The translations under genes and the position numbers were made by a program. From an uncultured Pseudomonadales bacterium (GTDB lineage: Bacteria; Pseudomonadota; Gammaproteobacteria; Pseudomonadales; Pseudohongiellaceae), in the NCBI GenBank assembly GCA_905478195.1, contig CAJQHM010000060.1, positions 18,735 through 82,734 on the forward strand: DNA of 64,000 bases, written 5' to 3'. The notes below the pieces were generated by a model. It saw only the letters and a program-made list of their open reading frames with translations. It was not told the origin of the DNA and searched no databases. Positions 1 to 9,952 of the stretch are shown in pieces. Position 1 is the stretch's first letter. Each line of letters starts with the position of its first letter.

Positions 1-145
1 TATAGCGGCTATCGATAAATTTCTAATTACCGACAAAGTCTCCTATATTTCTACAGGCGGCGGAGCGTTCCTGGAATACGTACAGGGAACAGTCTTGCCC
101 GCGGTAGAGATACTTCAGCGCAGGGCCAGTGAAGGCCAGACATAA
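1..145 (+). CDS. pgk: phosphoglycerate kinase, C-terminal end (partial)
   Basis: The open frame enters from the left edge (first full codon at base 2) and stops with TAA at 143-145. The 47 visible residues contain the glycine-rich nucleotide-binding stretch [10 protein letters not shown] followed by the closing helix [10 protein letters not shown], which is the usual C-terminus of PGK. The enzyme makes ATP from 1,3-bisphosphoglycerate in cytosolic glycolysis. The class II aldolase gene starts 73 bases later on the same strand, a common pgk-fba order in Proteobacteria. The assignment rests on a short tail, but that tail is highly characteristic. Confidence 0.85.
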   Translation, partial: IAAIDKFLITDKVSYISTGGGAFLEYVQGTVLPAVEILQRRASEGQT

Positions 146-218
146 GTACAAAGACAACAACTATTTGATATGACCAAGCTACTAACTACTCAGTAGACAA
201 GATAAATGAGGATTAACC

Positions 219-1268
219 ATGGCACTAATTAGTTTAAGACAATTGCTAGATCATGCAGCAGAAAATGGTTACGGGGTTCCTGCTTTCAATGTGAATAATC
301 TTGAACAGATTCGAGCCATCATGGAGGCAGCCGACGAGCTAAATAGCCCTGTGATCTTGCAGGCTTCTGCTGGCGCTCGAAAATACGCGGGGTCAAACTT
401 TCTCAAACACCTGATCCAGGCGGCAATCGAAGAATTTCCACATATTCCTATTGTTATGCATCAGGATCATGGTGTGTCACCGGCGGTATGCCAACGTTCG
501 ATCCAACTCGGTTTTTCCTCGGTGATGATGGATGGCTCTTTGGGTGAAGATGGCAAGACGCCCACCGATTTTGACTACAACGTAAGAGTCACCAAGGCTA
601 CAGTCGATATGGCTCATGCCTGCGGCGTGTCGGTAGAGGGAGAGATTGGCTGTTTGGGTTCGCTTGAAACCGGAATGGCGGGCGAAGAAGATGGCATCGG
701 CGCAGAAGGGGTGTTAACCATGGCGCAGATGCTTACCGAACCTCAGGAGGCTTCGGACTTCGTCGACGCAACGGGCGTAGATGCATTGGCGATTGCGGTA
801 GGAACCAGTCATGGGGCCTACAAGTTTAGCCGCCCCCCAACCGGCGACACGCTGGCCATCGAGAGAATAAAAGAAATTCATAAGAAGATTCCAGGCACTC
901 ATTTAGTGATGCATGGGTCTTCTTCGGTGCCGCAGGAATGGTTGGCGATAATCAATGAATTCGGCGGTGAGATTCCTGAAACTTATGGCGTGCCCGTTGA
1001 AGAAATTCAGGAAGGCATTAAGCATGGCGTGCGCAAGGTAAACATCGATACTGATCTGCGCCTCGCATCCACCGGTGCGGCGCGTAAATTTCTTGCGGAG
1101 AATAAATCTGAATTTGATCCAAGAAAATTTCTAATTCCTACTATGGATGCAATGAAGTCTATTGTTCTGGCAAGGCTGGAGGCATTCGGAACTGCCGGGC
1201 AGGCCTCGAATATCAAGAAAGTCTACAACCTGGAGCAGATGGCACAACGTTATACTGAATCTTCCTAA
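219..1268 (+). CDS. fba: class II fructose-bisphosphate aldolase
   Basis: This zinc-dependent aldolase splits fructose-1,6-bisphosphate into DHAP and glyceraldehyde-3-phosphate, or makes it in gluconeogenesis. The 349-residue length and the start ([10 protein letters not shown]) fit the Calvin-cycle-type subgroup of class II enzymes that many heterotrophic gammaproteobacteria use. HQDHG at residues 81-85 holds the catalytic Asp and a metal His. VEGEIG, HGSSS and NIDTD are further metal and phosphate-binding segments. The ATG is preceded by TGAGGA at a normal distance. It lies just downstream of pgk and is probably co-transcribed with it. Confidence 0.95.
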   Translation: MALISLRQLLDHAAENGYGVPAFNVNNLEQIRAIMEAADELNSPVILQASAGARKYAGSNFLKHLIQAAIEEFPHIPIVMHQDHGVSPAVCQRSIQLGFSSVMMDGSLGEDGKTPTDFDYNVRVTKATVDMAHACGVSVEGEIGCLGSLETGMAGEEDGIGAEGVLTMAQMLTEPQEASDFVDATGVDALAIAVGTSHGAYKFSRPPTGDTLAIERIKEIHKKIPGTHLVMHGSSSVPQEWLAIINEFGGEIPETYGVPVEEIQEGIKHGVRKVNIDTDLRLASTGAARKFLAENKSEFDPRKFLIPTMDAMKSIVLARLEAFGTAGQASNIKKVYNLEQMAQRYTESS

Positions 1269-1310
1269 GGCTAAGTAAGAAATACGTGAACAGGCGGAGT
1301 TTGAACGCGA

Positions 1311-2312
1311 ATGTTTAGCACAGCCGATGCCAATCAACTTCGCCAAAGTCTAACGAGTATGGTCTTTCTGCATGATGGCACCGAGTCGCAGCTTGGAGTC
1401 GGTGCCAAAGCGTCAGGTCTCTACGCTGCCTATACACAGTACTACAGCTTAAATTTTTCAGAACTAGAGTCTGCCCTTGCCGACTCGCGGGCCAGCATAG
1501 GCACTTTTACCAGTGGCCACTACGAACTGGTCTGTCAACACTTCGTGCCGGCGACATATCCGCCGCGTAAAACGGCATTTATCCTTCACGGCTACTTCGA
1601 CCACTCGGGCCTGTACCGACATCTGATTCGACACCTGCTGCTACAGGACATAGCCGTTGTAATCTTCGATCTGCCAGGCCATGGCCTATCGAGTGGCGAG
1701 ACTGCGAGTATTAATTCCTTTCAAGAATACAGCGAATCATTCGTTCGTTGTCTAAAGCTGGCAGGGCAGCAGCAGCTAACAGATCCCTGGCTCGCCATTG
1801 GGCAAAGCACAGGCGCAGCGCTAATCATGGAGGCATTACTGGCGGAGCGACTGCAGCAGAGTCATGCCCTGCAAGACACTATTCTTCTCGCCCCCTTGCT
1901 TAGGCCCAGGCACTGGTCCCGTTCCAGAATTCTGTTTAGCCTGAGCAAATTGTTTCTGGCATCGACGCCGCGTAAGTTCAGCAAGAACAGCCACGATGTC
2001 GAGTTTCTGGAGTTTCTCGAGAGCAAGGACGAGCTACAGAGCCGATTACTTCCCCGCAATTGGGTGCAGGCCATGATCGACTATATCAATCGCTTCGAAG
2101 AAATGCCCAGGCAGGATACCCCGCTGCATGTCATTCAGGGCAAGGGAGATGGAACAGTAGAATGGGAGACGAATATTCCCAAGATACTGGAGAAGTTTTC
2201 CGGGTCCGAGGTGCATTGGATAGAGGAGGCGGGGCATCATCTCGTCAATGAATCTACACCCTACCGAGAACGGGTGTTCACACTCATCGACGAAATCATC
2301 GGCTTAGACTAG
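1311..2312 (+). CDS. alpha/beta hydrolase, lysophospholipase-like
   Basis: This is a serine hydrolase of the S33 / lysophospholipase type. The core starts with FILHGYFDHSG near residue 90, forming the oxyanion hole. The nucleophile elbow is GQSTG with Ser166, and a late GHH near residue 311 supplies the likely catalytic His. FDLPGHGLSSG is the typical strand-turn before the elbow. About 80 residues precede the hydrolase core and I do not recognise them. No signal peptide is evident, so it is probably cytosolic. The stop codon overlaps the end of the convergent serA gene by four bases. The substrate is not deducible; a monoacylglycerol or lysophospholipid is plausible from the family. Confidence 0.75.
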   Translation: MFSTADANQLRQSLTSMVFLHDGTESQLGVGAKASGLYAAYTQYYSLNFSELESALADSRASIGTFTSGHYELVCQHFVPATYPPRKTAFILHGYFDHSGLYRHLIRHLLLQDIAVVIFDLPGHGLSSGETASINSFQEYSESFVRCLKLAGQQQLTDPWLAIGQSTGAALIMEALLAERLQQSHALQDTILLAPLLRPRHWSRSRILFSLSKLFLASTPRKFSKNSHDVEFLEFLESKDELQSRLLPRNWVQAMIDYINRFEEMPRQDTPLHVIQGKGDGTVEWETNIPKILEKFSGSEVHWIEEAGHHLVNESTPYRERVFTLIDEIIGLD

Positions 2313-3538
2313 AACAAGATGCGACAGCGAATAGTGCCCGTAACCTGATTCAGCTTCTCCAGTGCCATTTCGCTGGATTGAACGTCGATATCCATCACCA
2401 CATAACCTACGTGTTCATTCGTTTGCAGATATTGTGAACTAATATTGATGCCAGTCTCTGAGAACACGCTATTTATTTCCGATAAAACTCCAGGCACGTT
2501 CTTATGAATATGTAGCAGTCTATGTTTCCCAGGATGTGCTGGCAGAGTCACCTCCGGAAAATTGACCGAGGCGAAGCTGGAGCCGTTATCGCTGTATTTA
2601 ATAAGCTTCTCCGCGACCTCGACTCCTATATTCTCCTGCGCTTCCATGGTGCTGCCACCGACGTGGGGTGTGATGATGCAATTATCGACCTGACGCAGGG
2701 GTGAGATAAATTCTTCCGCGTTAGATTTCGGCTCCTGGGGATAGACATCAATCGCTGCTCCGGCAATGGCCTTGCTCTGAAGTGCGCCAGCCAGGGCAGC
2801 GATATCAACGACAGATCCACGGGAGGCATTAATCAACACGGCCTCGGGTTTCATCCAGCCAAGTTGCTCCTGTGAAATCATGTCCTGGGTCTGTGGCGTC
2901 TCGGGTACATGCAGGCTAATCACGTCACATTCGCGCATCAGCTCCTCTAGTGAGTCCAGCTGCTGGGCATTGCCCAGAGGCAACTTGGTCACCACATCGA
3001 AGAGGTAGACCTTCATGCCCATAGACTCGGCTAGTACGCTCAACTGCGAGCCTATGTTTCCATAACCCACGATGCCCAGCTTCTTGCCCCTCGTCTCAAA
3101 AGACCCCTTGGCAGCTTTCTGCCAAACACCTCGATGCAGTAGTGCATTCTTCTCGGGGATGCCACGAAGCAGCAAAATTGATTGCCCTATGACTAGTTCT
3201 GCCACGCTGCGGGTATTGGAAAAAGGAGCATTGAATATAGGGATGCCGCGAATCAATGCCGCGTCCAGATCAACTTGATTGGTTCCGATGCAGAAACAGC
3301 CTACTGCCTGTAGCTTCTTCGCCGCAGCGAACACCGACTCATCTAGCTGGGTGCGTGAACGAATGCCAACAAAATGTGCATCGGCAATCTTCACAGCCAG
3401 ATCGTCTCCCTCCAAAGATGTTTTCAAGGCCTCTATATTTTCGTAGCCTGATCTCTTTAGTGTTTCGATCGCGCTCTGGTGAACACCTTCCAATAGCAGA
3501 AATTTGATCTTGCGCTTTTCCAGGGATTTAGGATTCAT
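2309..3538 (-). CDS. serA: D-3-phosphoglycerate dehydrogenase
   Basis: This enzyme catalyses the first step of serine synthesis, oxidising 3-phosphoglycerate to 3-phosphohydroxypyruvate with NAD. The 409 residues match the E. coli SerA length. The Rossmann motif GIVGYGNIGSQ lies near residue 150, the catalytic region includes NASRGSVVD and TPHVGGST, and a C-terminal ACT domain (from about LLHIHKNVPGVL) is expected to give serine feedback. The start MNPKSLEKRK has only a weak Shine-Dalgarno sequence. It is transcribed away from a D-2-hydroxyglutarate dehydrogenase-like gene at 3734, an arrangement also seen in pseudomonads, where the two reactions are coupled. Confidence 0.93.
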   Translation of the reverse strand: MNPKSLEKRKIKFLLLEGVHQSAIETLKRSGYENIEALKTSLEGDDLAVKIADAHFVGIRSRTQLDESVFAAAKKLQAVGCFCIGTNQVDLDAALIRGIPIFNAPFSNTRSVAELVIGQSILLLRGIPEKNALLHRGVWQKAAKGSFETRGKKLGIVGYGNIGSQLSVLAESMGMKVYLFDVVTKLPLGNAQQLDSLEELMRECDVISLHVPETPQTQDMISQEQLGWMKPEAVLINASRGSVVDIAALAGALQSKAIAGAAIDVYPQEPKSNAEEFISPLRQVDNCIITPHVGGSTMEAQENIGVEVAEKLIKYSDNGSSFASVNFPEVTLPAHPGKHRLLHIHKNVPGVLSEINSVFSETGINISSQYLQTNEHVGYVVMDIDVQSSEMALEKLNQVTGTIRCRILF

Positions 3539-3733
3539 AGGTTTAAGCTTTCTTTTCTTTGGTTGTGGCCGGTTCAGGTTTTAGACAGTGTAAGTATCGT
3601 CAGCGGTGTTCCAAAAGCTGGCGCATGGTAACATATTCTGCTTTTGCAGTGCGCTGTACAGCGCATTAATCTAACAAGCCGGCGGCGGCCAAAGTCCAGA
3701 AAGTCCAGAAATACCAAGCAGGATAGGAAGAAC

Positions 3734-5131
3734 ATGAATTGCAGCAAAGCAGAACTATTAGAGAAACTGATTGAGATCGTGGGGGAGGATTGGCTGAAGA
3801 CCGATCCCGCCGACCTTGAGACCTACGGCAAGGACTGGACTAAGGCCTACCCCGCTAACCCTATCGCCATCGTATTGCCCAAAGATACCGACGAGGTAGT
3901 GGCACTGGTGCAACTGGCAAATCTGCACGAAGTAGCGCTGGTGCCTAGCGGCGGCCGCACTGGACTCAGTGGCGGCGCAGTGGCGGCGAATGGAGAATTA
4001 GTAGTTGCCTTCGATCGCATGAATAAAATTCTCGAGTTTAATCCCGCCGATCGGCAAGTTGTATGCGAGCCGGGTGTAGTTACACAGCAGCTGCAGCAAT
4101 TCGCGGAGCAGGAAGGCCTGTTCTATCCCGTAGACTTCGCGTCGTCTGGATCCAGCCAGCTAGGCGGCAATGTCTCGACCAATGCCGGGGGTATAAAAGT
4201 TATACGCTATGGCATGACCCGCGAGTGGGTTAAGGGCTTGAAGGTCGTGACAGGCTCGGGGGAACTTCTCGACCTGAACCGAGGCTTGAGCAAGAATGCA
4301 ACGGGCTATGATTTTCGTCACCTGTTCACCGGTGCCGAAGGCACTCTGGGCTTTATCGTTGAATTGACCCTTGCCCTTACCAGTATGCCCAAGGACCCAA
4401 CCGTTCTTGTTCTGGGCGCAGAGGGGATGGAACCGATCATGCAAGTGCTGCAAAAATTTCAGGGTGAGCTCAATCTAACCGCCTTCGAATTTTTTTCAGA
4501 GAAGGCGCTCAAGCATGTGATCGAAGAGAAGCAACTGCAGCGACCGTTCGAAACTGAATCTGAATTCTATGCGCTCATCGAATTTGAACATCAGTCCGAG
4601 CAAGACATCGACACCGCTATGCACTTATTCGAAACCTGTCTGGAGGAAGGTTGGATAGTAGATGGCACGATTAGTCAAAATAGTACGCAGGCGAATAATC
4701 TTTGGCGTCTGCGCGAAGACATCTCGGAAACTATCTCTACGTTTACTCCCTACAAGAATGATATCTCGGTAAAGGTTTCCAAGGTTCCGGAGTTCTTACA
4801 AGAGGTCGATAGTTTGGTCACTTCGTCCTATCCCGATTTCGAGATAATCTGGTTCGGTCATATCGGCGACGGAAATGTACATCTCAATATTCTCAAGCCG
4901 GAGTCCCTGGCAGCAGAGGCATTTTTTGAAAAGTGTGCCAAGGTATCCAATCTGGTTTTTGAGATTGTCGAGAAACACGGAGGCAGTATTTCTGCCGAGC
5001 ACGGTGTCGGTCTGTTGAAAAAACCATTCCTGCATTACTCACGCTCTCCTGCGGAAATGGCGTACATGAAGGCGGTCAAGAAAATCTTCGACCCTAACAA
5101 TATTATGAACCCTGGCAAGTTAATCGACTGA
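3734..5131 (+). CDS. FAD-binding oxidoreductase, probable D-2-hydroxyglutarate dehydrogenase
   Basis: This is a flavoenzyme of the GlcD/VAO family. The PCMH FAD domain shows LVPSGGRTGLSGGAVA near residue 70 and SSGSSQLGGNVSTNAGG near residue 140. The C-terminal FAD-linked oxidase domain has GHIGDGNVHLN and SAEHGVGLLKK. I start at the internal ATG at 3734 (MNCSKAELLEK), preceded by AGGAAG; the frame is open upstream to 3644 but that extension is basic and unlike the family. Divergence from serA strongly suggests D-2-hydroxyglutarate dehydrogenase, which removes the D-2-hydroxyglutarate that SerA makes as it regenerates NAD. D-lactate or glycolate oxidation is the alternative. Confidence 0.85.
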   Translation: MNCSKAELLEKLIEIVGEDWLKTDPADLETYGKDWTKAYPANPIAIVLPKDTDEVVALVQLANLHEVALVPSGGRTGLSGGAVAANGELVVAFDRMNKILEFNPADRQVVCEPGVVTQQLQQFAEQEGLFYPVDFASSGSSQLGGNVSTNAGGIKVIRYGMTREWVKGLKVVTGSGELLDLNRGLSKNATGYDFRHLFTGAEGTLGFIVELTLALTSMPKDPTVLVLGAEGMEPIMQVLQKFQGELNLTAFEFFSEKALKHVIEEKQLQRPFETESEFYALIEFEHQSEQDIDTAMHLFETCLEEGWIVDGTISQNSTQANNLWRLREDISETISTFTPYKNDISVKVSKVPEFLQEVDSLVTSSYPDFEIIWFGHIGDGNVHLNILKPESLAAEAFFEKCAKVSNLVFEIVEKHGGSISAEHGVGLLKKPFLHYSRSPAEMAYMKAVKKIFDPNNIMNPGKLID

Positions 5132-5338
5132 GCAGTGCAGCCGTTGAAGGCCCGCGTTTGTTGCCATGGATACAGCGTTACAGGCTTCTGTGGGCCGCCA
5201 AAACATCGTTACAATTTGCAACATTTAGGGTTTCCATCTGCTAATTTATAGGTATACACTGGAGTTTCGGTCGATATTGGCCGGGAGATCGCTATTGTTG
5301 GCGGTTTGATTTATAAATTTTTAAGCACGAGAGAACGT

Positions 5339-5548
5339 ATGTCAGATTTAGTTGAGGGTACCGTTAAGTGGTTTAATGACGAGAAGGGTTTTGGTTTCAT
5401 CGAGCAGGAAGGTGGCAAAGATGTATTCGTACATTTCTCTGCTATTAATGGCTCAGGAAGACGAACGCTTCAGGAAGGTCAGAAAGTTACCATGGAAGTC
5501 ACCCAAGGGCAGAAAGGTCCTCAGGCAGAAAACGTAAATCCACTCTAG
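5339..5548 (+). CDS. CspA-family cold shock protein
   Basis: This 69-residue OB-fold RNA-binding protein has both nucleic-acid motifs: KGFGFIEQ (RNP1) and DVFVHFSAI (RNP2). The start [12 protein letters not shown] is typical. An upstream in-frame ATG at 5306 would add 11 atypical residues and is not used here. A purine-rich GAGAG precedes the ATG. The transcript probably has a leader of roughly 70 bases, as cold-shock mRNAs often do. It acts as an RNA chaperone, and I cannot say whether it is cold-induced or constitutive. Confidence 0.93.
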   Translation: MSDLVEGTVKWFNDEKGFGFIEQEGGKDVFVHFSAINGSGRRTLQEGQKVTMEVTQGQKGPQAENVNPL

Positions 5549-5563
5549 TTAGCGTTTGCTAAC
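5548..5563. other. small stem-loop after the cold-shock gene
   Basis: GTTAGC and GCTAAC pair around a GTTT loop immediately after the csp stop. No T-tract follows, so it may be a weak or factor-assisted terminator or an mRNA 3' end stabiliser. Confidence 0.35.
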
Positions 5564-5731
5564 GACAATATGTAAGTGGTTTAACTGTAATATTTGCAGG
5601 GATAAGAAAAGCAAGCGAGTACTCGTTCTGGATTTTGTCTTAATTGGTTATCGAGACTGCAAATTTCCAGAGACCGACACTTCCATCACTTCTCGATTAT
5701 TCTAAGCAATTAGCTGCAATCTCTTTCACCA

Positions 5732-6403
5732 TCAGGGCAGGTATGTCTTGACCCCTGTACTTGTGCCTAGAAATAGCCGGTTAGCCCCTCGTTCTGCAAA
5801 AAGGCCATTGCACACAACACCTGTTATCTGGTTAAGCTGAGTTTCTAACTTTCTTGGATCGAGAATCTCAAGATTATAGATATCAAGAATATTGTTTCCG
5901 TTGTCTGTAATACAGCCCTCGCGATAGACAGGGTCTCCGCCTAGCTTCACGATCTCTCTGGCAACGTAACTGCGTGCCATTGGAATGACTTCGACAGGCA
6001 GGGGAAATTTACCCAGCACGGGCACCAGTTTGGATTCATCTGCAATACAGACGAATTCTTCCGAGGCGGCGGCGATAATTTTCTCTCTAGTGAGCGCGGC
6101 TCCGCCGCCTTTAATAAGCTGTAGATGCTTGTTGGTCTCATCCGCGCCATCGACATAGACACGTAAGGTGCCAGCGCTGTTGAGATCCAGCACAGGAATA
6201 TGAAGCTCCTTTAGGCGCCGTGCAGATTCTTCCGAACTCGCAACGGTCCCAGAGATCTTGTGTTTAATCTTTCCCAACTCAGCAATGAACAGGTTGGCAG
6301 TGGACCCAGTACCGACGCCGATTATTGTATCGTTATCTAATAATGACTCTACGTATTCAAAGGCAGTCTGTGCAACAGCTAGCTTTAGCTCATCTTGTGT
6401 CAT
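5732..6403 (-). CDS. rpiA: ribose-5-phosphate isomerase A
   Basis: This enzyme interconverts ribose-5-phosphate and ribulose-5-phosphate in the pentose phosphate pathway. The 223-residue length fits the family. Visible motifs are [12 protein letters not shown] near residue 30 (phosphate binding), DGADETN near residue 87 and [11 protein letters not shown] near residue 100, which includes the catalytic acid and lysine region. Its start overlaps the stop of psd by four bases, so it is translationally coupled as the last gene of the rsgA-rhdA-psd-rpiA run. Confidence 0.95.
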   Translation of the reverse strand: MTQDELKLAVAQTAFEYVESLLDNDTIIGVGTGSTANLFIAELGKIKHKISGTVASSEESARRLKELHIPVLDLNSAGTLRVYVDGADETNKHLQLIKGGGAALTREKIIAAASEEFVCIADESKLVPVLGKFPLPVEVIPMARSYVAREIVKLGGDPVYREGCITDNGNNILDIYNLEILDPRKLETQLNQITGVVCNGLFAERGANRLFLGTSTGVKTYLP

Positions 6404-7284
6404 GCTGATCCTCGTTCATCTGATATGTGAGGGGCCTTAACTCGCCCTAACAGCTGCCCCATTGCAACACCGCTAGTAGCTTCCAATGCTGGGTCAAAGT
6501 TCATTACGCCATGAGAGAACAAAACGATGGCGGTAGAACCCAGACGAAACCTGCCGAGCTCGGCAGCTAAACTCAGCTCCACAGCTGGAGCGTGATGAGC
6601 ATAGTCTGTTTCTTGAATTTCTCTCTTACCTTGCTTCGGGCAAACTTCACCCGCCCAGACAGTATCGATGCCGGCTACAATCATAGCACCGACCAGTATA
6701 ACCGCCATCGGTCCGATTTCGGTTTCAAACAGGCAAATGAGGCGCTCATTCCTTGCGAACAAATCGGGAACCGAATCCGCCGTAGTTTGATTCACCGAGA
6801 AAAGGTCTCCTGGCACATAGATTGTCTTCATCAGCGTGCCAGCTATTGGCATATGCACACGATGATAGTCCTTCGGGGAGAGATAGATAGTAGCGAATTT
6901 ACCCTCGTTAAAGAGGGTCGCCATCGGTGTGTCCCCCGCTAGCAGGGTCTCGCAACTATAATGCCGACCCTTTGCCTGGAGTAGTTGACCATCTGCAATA
7001 TTTCCAAGCTGGCTAATCGCCCCATCCGCTGGGCAGACTATGGCACCCGAAGAATCACTAATTGCTCTCGCGTCGGGAAGCAATTCCCGCGTAAAGAAGG
7101 CATTGAAGTTTTCGAACTTTTCGATATCCTGAATCCTGGCTTCGCGCATATTCACTTTGTAACGCTTTATGAAAATTCGAATAAGAGGCTTGCGTAGAAA
7201 ATGACTCTGCGCCAACTTGCCAACGAGCCTGGAAAGTAGGTGCTGTGGTAGCAGGTACTGGAAAATAATGAACAGGCGCGACAT
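6400..7284 (-). CDS. psd: phosphatidylserine decarboxylase proenzyme
   Basis: This is the inner-membrane enzyme that makes phosphatidylethanolamine. The proenzyme cleaves itself at the Gly-Ser bond of the LGST motif, seen here as [14 protein letters not shown] near residue 250; the Ser becomes the pyruvoyl cofactor. The DYHRVHMP segment near residue 138 supplies His residues of the self-cleavage site. At 294 residues it has the usual length. It sits between the rhodanese gene and rpiA; psd next to rhdA is conserved in pseudomonads. Confidence 0.95.
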   Translation of the reverse strand: MSRLFIIFQYLLPQHLLSRLVGKLAQSHFLRKPLIRIFIKRYKVNMREARIQDIEKFENFNAFFTRELLPDARAISDSSGAIVCPADGAISQLGNIADGQLLQAKGRHYSCETLLAGDTPMATLFNEGKFATIYLSPKDYHRVHMPIAGTLMKTIYVPGDLFSVNQTTADSVPDLFARNERLICLFETEIGPMAVILVGAMIVAGIDTVWAGEVCPKQGKREIQETDYAHHAPAVELSLAAELGRFRLGSTAIVLFSHGVMNFDPALEATSGVAMGQLLGRVKAPHISDERGSA

Positions 7285-7375
7285 AAATTTTAGTATCTGT
7301 TTCTAGAGTTTTACTTTACTGGCGATAGCGCGACTTATGGCTTGCTTGCCACACACTGTGCACTGATTACTTCGC

Positions 7376-8200
7376 TTAGTTCTCAATAGGTGTTTCAGGA
7401 TCATTCCCCCATTCAGACCAGGAGCCATCATACGCCTTTATATCGTAGCCCAGGGCCTTGCCAACAAGATAAGTGAGTCCAGAGCGATGATGGGTTTGGC
7501 AATGTGTAATGATTCTCTTCGCATCGCTAATGCTTGCCTCGGTCAGCAACTGTTCGATCTGCGGCAGAGGCTTTAAACGCAGGTCATTTTCTGAATCTTG
7601 TAACTCAATCCAATCTAGATTCTTAGCACCGGGAATGTGCCCATTCCTTAGAGCAGTAACTTTAGTTCCGTTGAACTCCTCAGGTGCTCGGGCGTCCCAG
7701 ACTATTGACTCTTCATCCCGAAGGCTTGCCAGAACATCTTCTTTGGAAACAAGCAGGCTCTCATTGATTTTGACCGAGTAGTCTACATAGTCGGCTTCCA
7801 ATGCCTCGGTCGTTGCATTCGATAAGGGAAAGCCCATCTTCAGCCAGGCCGTCTGTCCGCCATCGAGATAGCTGTAGTTCTGATGCCCGATAATATCCAG
7901 AGTCCATATCAATCTGCCCGCCCAGCCACCGCCTTCGTCGTCATAGACGATGACATGTTTCTCGGGGCTCAAACCGATCCGCAAGAATAGCGATTGAAGT
8001 TTATCCCTGGTTGGCAGTTTACCCACTGCAGGTTTAACTCCGCTCACCAATTCGGAAGGCTCCACCAATACCGAGCCTGAAATATGATAGGCATCGAATA
8101 CGGCCTTCTGCACGACCGCGACTATCAACAGCTCATCCTTAAAGGGGAGTTCGTTGAAGGCCTCCGGTGAAATAATAAGAGGTAGTCTTGTTCTGTTCAT
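7376..8200 (-). CDS. rhdA: rhodanese, thiosulfate sulfurtransferase
   Basis: This is a two-domain rhodanese of 274 residues. The C-terminal active-site loop reads HCQTHHRSG near residue 234. CQTHHRS is the loop of Azotobacter vinelandii RhdA, unlike the CRKGVT or CGSGVT loops of classical thiosulfate or mercaptopyruvate sulfurtransferases. The N-terminal domain lacks a catalytic Cys, with YDDEGGGWAGR in the equivalent loop, as is normal. It transfers sulfane sulfur from thiosulfate to cyanide or another thiol acceptor. It lies between rsgA and psd. Confidence 0.9.
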   Translation of the reverse strand: MNRTRLPLIISPEAFNELPFKDELLIVAVVQKAVFDAYHISGSVLVEPSELVSGVKPAVGKLPTRDKLQSLFLRIGLSPEKHVIVYDDEGGGWAGRLIWTLDIIGHQNYSYLDGGQTAWLKMGFPLSNATTEALEADYVDYSVKINESLLVSKEDVLASLRDEESIVWDARAPEEFNGTKVTALRNGHIPGAKNLDWIELQDSENDLRLKPLPQIEQLLTEASISDAKRIITHCQTHHRSGLTYLVGKALGYDIKAYDGSWSEWGNDPETPIEN

Positions 8201-8237
8201 TGCTTACTTACTCGTTACCGTTTCTCTCATGATCTGC

Positions 8238-9245
8238 CTAGCCCAGCTCTTCCAGTGAATCCAGAATGCGGAAGTAGCTCTGAAGGCGCTCGATACTGAT
8301 CTGCCCAGCCTCAACGGCTGCCTGTATGGCGCAGCCTGGTTCCTGCCTGTGTGAACAGTCTCTAAATTTACAGGCGCCGGTGAAGGGTCTAAATTCTTTG
8401 AAGCCCTCGAATACCTGCTGCGGATTAATATGGCCTAGACCAAACTCGCGGATACCTGGTGAGTCTATCAAATCGAAGCCCGACATATGATAAACAGAGG
8501 ATGTAGTAGTGGTATGCGTGCCGCGATCCCAGGTCTCGGAGAGGGCGCCTACATCAGCAAGGCTGCCCTTATTGAGCTTGTTTAGTAGTGAAGATTTTCC
8601 CACACCGGATTGGCCCACCAGAATTGCCGTCTTGTTGGACAGGGATTGTTCGAGGGTAGAGATGCCGCGGCCATCTTCAGCCGACACCTTATGCACCGGA
8701 TAGCCAATATCCTTGTATTTAGACAATATGTTGTCTAAAACAGCTGCTTCGTCTGGGCCCAACAGGTCTATCTTGTTCAAAACCAGCACGGCATCGAGGC
8801 CCTGTTGCTCGATGGCAACAAGGTAGCGATCGATAAGACTAACGTGAGGAGTCGGAGATGAGGCGAATACGACAAGGACTGCGTCGATATTGGCGGCAAT
8901 AGCCTTGTACTGGCCATCGATGGTGGGGCGTCCAAAGGAGTTCCGACGTTTGCCCAGTGCAACCACCACCCCTGACTGTGCGCCGTCGTCAGTCCATACG
9001 ACCAGGTCGCCTGCGACCAGTTTAGGCAGATTAGATCTCTGTGTGCATCTAAGCACCGCACCTTCGTCTTCCTCGGCGAGGGACTCGATATCAACGTGCT
9101 GCCCATAATGACTAATGATGCGGCCATTACACTTTTCAAGCGGGGTTTCGGAACTGCCAGAGTGGGCTTGTTCCAGACCCAGCTCCTTGCGCTGATTCTC
9201 GGATATGCGAGCCAACTGATGTTTACTTAGTCTTCTCTTACTCAT
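8238..9245 (-). CDS. rsgA: ribosome small-subunit-dependent GTPase A
   Basis: This circularly permuted GTPase acts late in 30S subunit maturation. It has an N-terminal OB domain. The G motifs follow in permuted order: LNKIDLL (G4) near residue 157, GQSGVGKSSLLN (G1) near residue 211 and DSPGIREFG (G3) near residue 261. A C-terminal zinc knuckle follows (CKFRDCSH then a Cys in EPGCAI). Length 335 is normal. It is the first gene of the minus-strand run and is divergent from orn, as in many gammaproteobacteria. Confidence 0.95.
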   Translation of the reverse strand: MSKRRLSKHQLARISENQRKELGLEQAHSGSSETPLEKCNGRIISHYGQHVDIESLAEEDEGAVLRCTQRSNLPKLVAGDLVVWTDDGAQSGVVVALGKRRNSFGRPTIDGQYKAIAANIDAVLVVFASSPTPHVSLIDRYLVAIEQQGLDAVLVLNKIDLLGPDEAAVLDNILSKYKDIGYPVHKVSAEDGRGISTLEQSLSNKTAILVGQSGVGKSSLLNKLNKGSLADVGALSETWDRGTHTTTTSSVYHMSGFDLIDSPGIREFGLGHINPQQVFEGFKEFRPFTGACKFRDCSHRQEPGCAIQAAVEAGQISIERLQSYFRILDSLEELG

Positions 9246-9400
9246 GGAAAGTGTAGGCGGCCATCTCTGCTAGTAGGCGAACTGTAAGCGCTGTTTGAAG
9301 CAAAGATTATTGCATATTCCACTTGGGGAAGCTTTGTTACAATCATCACTACCAGTCAACGTCGCCCAAACAGTATCGCGATACAACAGCGGAAAACAGC

Positions 9401-9943
9401 ATGGATAAAAGCTTAAATTTAATCTGGATAGATCTGGAGATGACGGGATTGCAGCCCGAGTCTGATCGTATAATTGAAATCGCAACGCTGGTAACCGATG
9501 CTGAGCTTAATCTGCTCGCCGAGGGTCCGACACTGGCAATCAAACAGTCTGATGCCGCACTAGAGGCAATGGATGAGTGGAACCAATCACACCACGGTGC
9601 GTCAGGTTTAATAGATCGCGTTAAGAAAAGCACTATCGATGAAAATGAAGCGACCCGGCAGACGATAGACTTTCTCTCGCAATATTGTGCGAAGAATACC
9701 TCGCCCATGTGTGGCAATAGTATCTGTCAGGATCGAAGGTTCATGGCGAACTACATGCCGGAGTTGGAGAGCTATTTTCACTATCGAAATCTGGATGTCA
9801 GCTCCGTCAAGGAACTTGTCCGTCGCTGGAAACCTGAAATTCTTAACGGCCTGGTTAAACAGGGAACGCATCAGGCAATGGAAGATATCAAGGATTCGGT
9901 AGCCGAGCTACAGTACTATCGAGAACACTTCATAGACGCGTAG
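9401..9943 (+). CDS. orn: oligoribonuclease
   Basis: This DEDDh 3'-5' exonuclease degrades 2-5-mer RNAs, including pGpG from c-di-GMP turnover. The acidic motifs are IDLEMTG near residue 10, CQDRRF near residue 111 and HQAMEDI near residue 157. I start at the ATG at 9401 ([11 protein letters not shown]), giving the normal 180 residues; the open frame continues upstream to 9323 but those residues do not fit the family. It is divergent from rsgA and nearly touches the convergent queG. Confidence 0.95.
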   Translation: MDKSLNLIWIDLEMTGLQPESDRIIEIATLVTDAELNLLAEGPTLAIKQSDAALEAMDEWNQSHHGASGLIDRVKKSTIDENEATRQTIDFLSQYCAKNTSPMCGNSICQDRRFMANYMPELESYFHYRNLDVSSVKELVRRWKPEILNGLVKQGTHQAMEDIKDSVAELQYYREHFIDA

Positions 9944-9952
9944 TCTTTGCGT

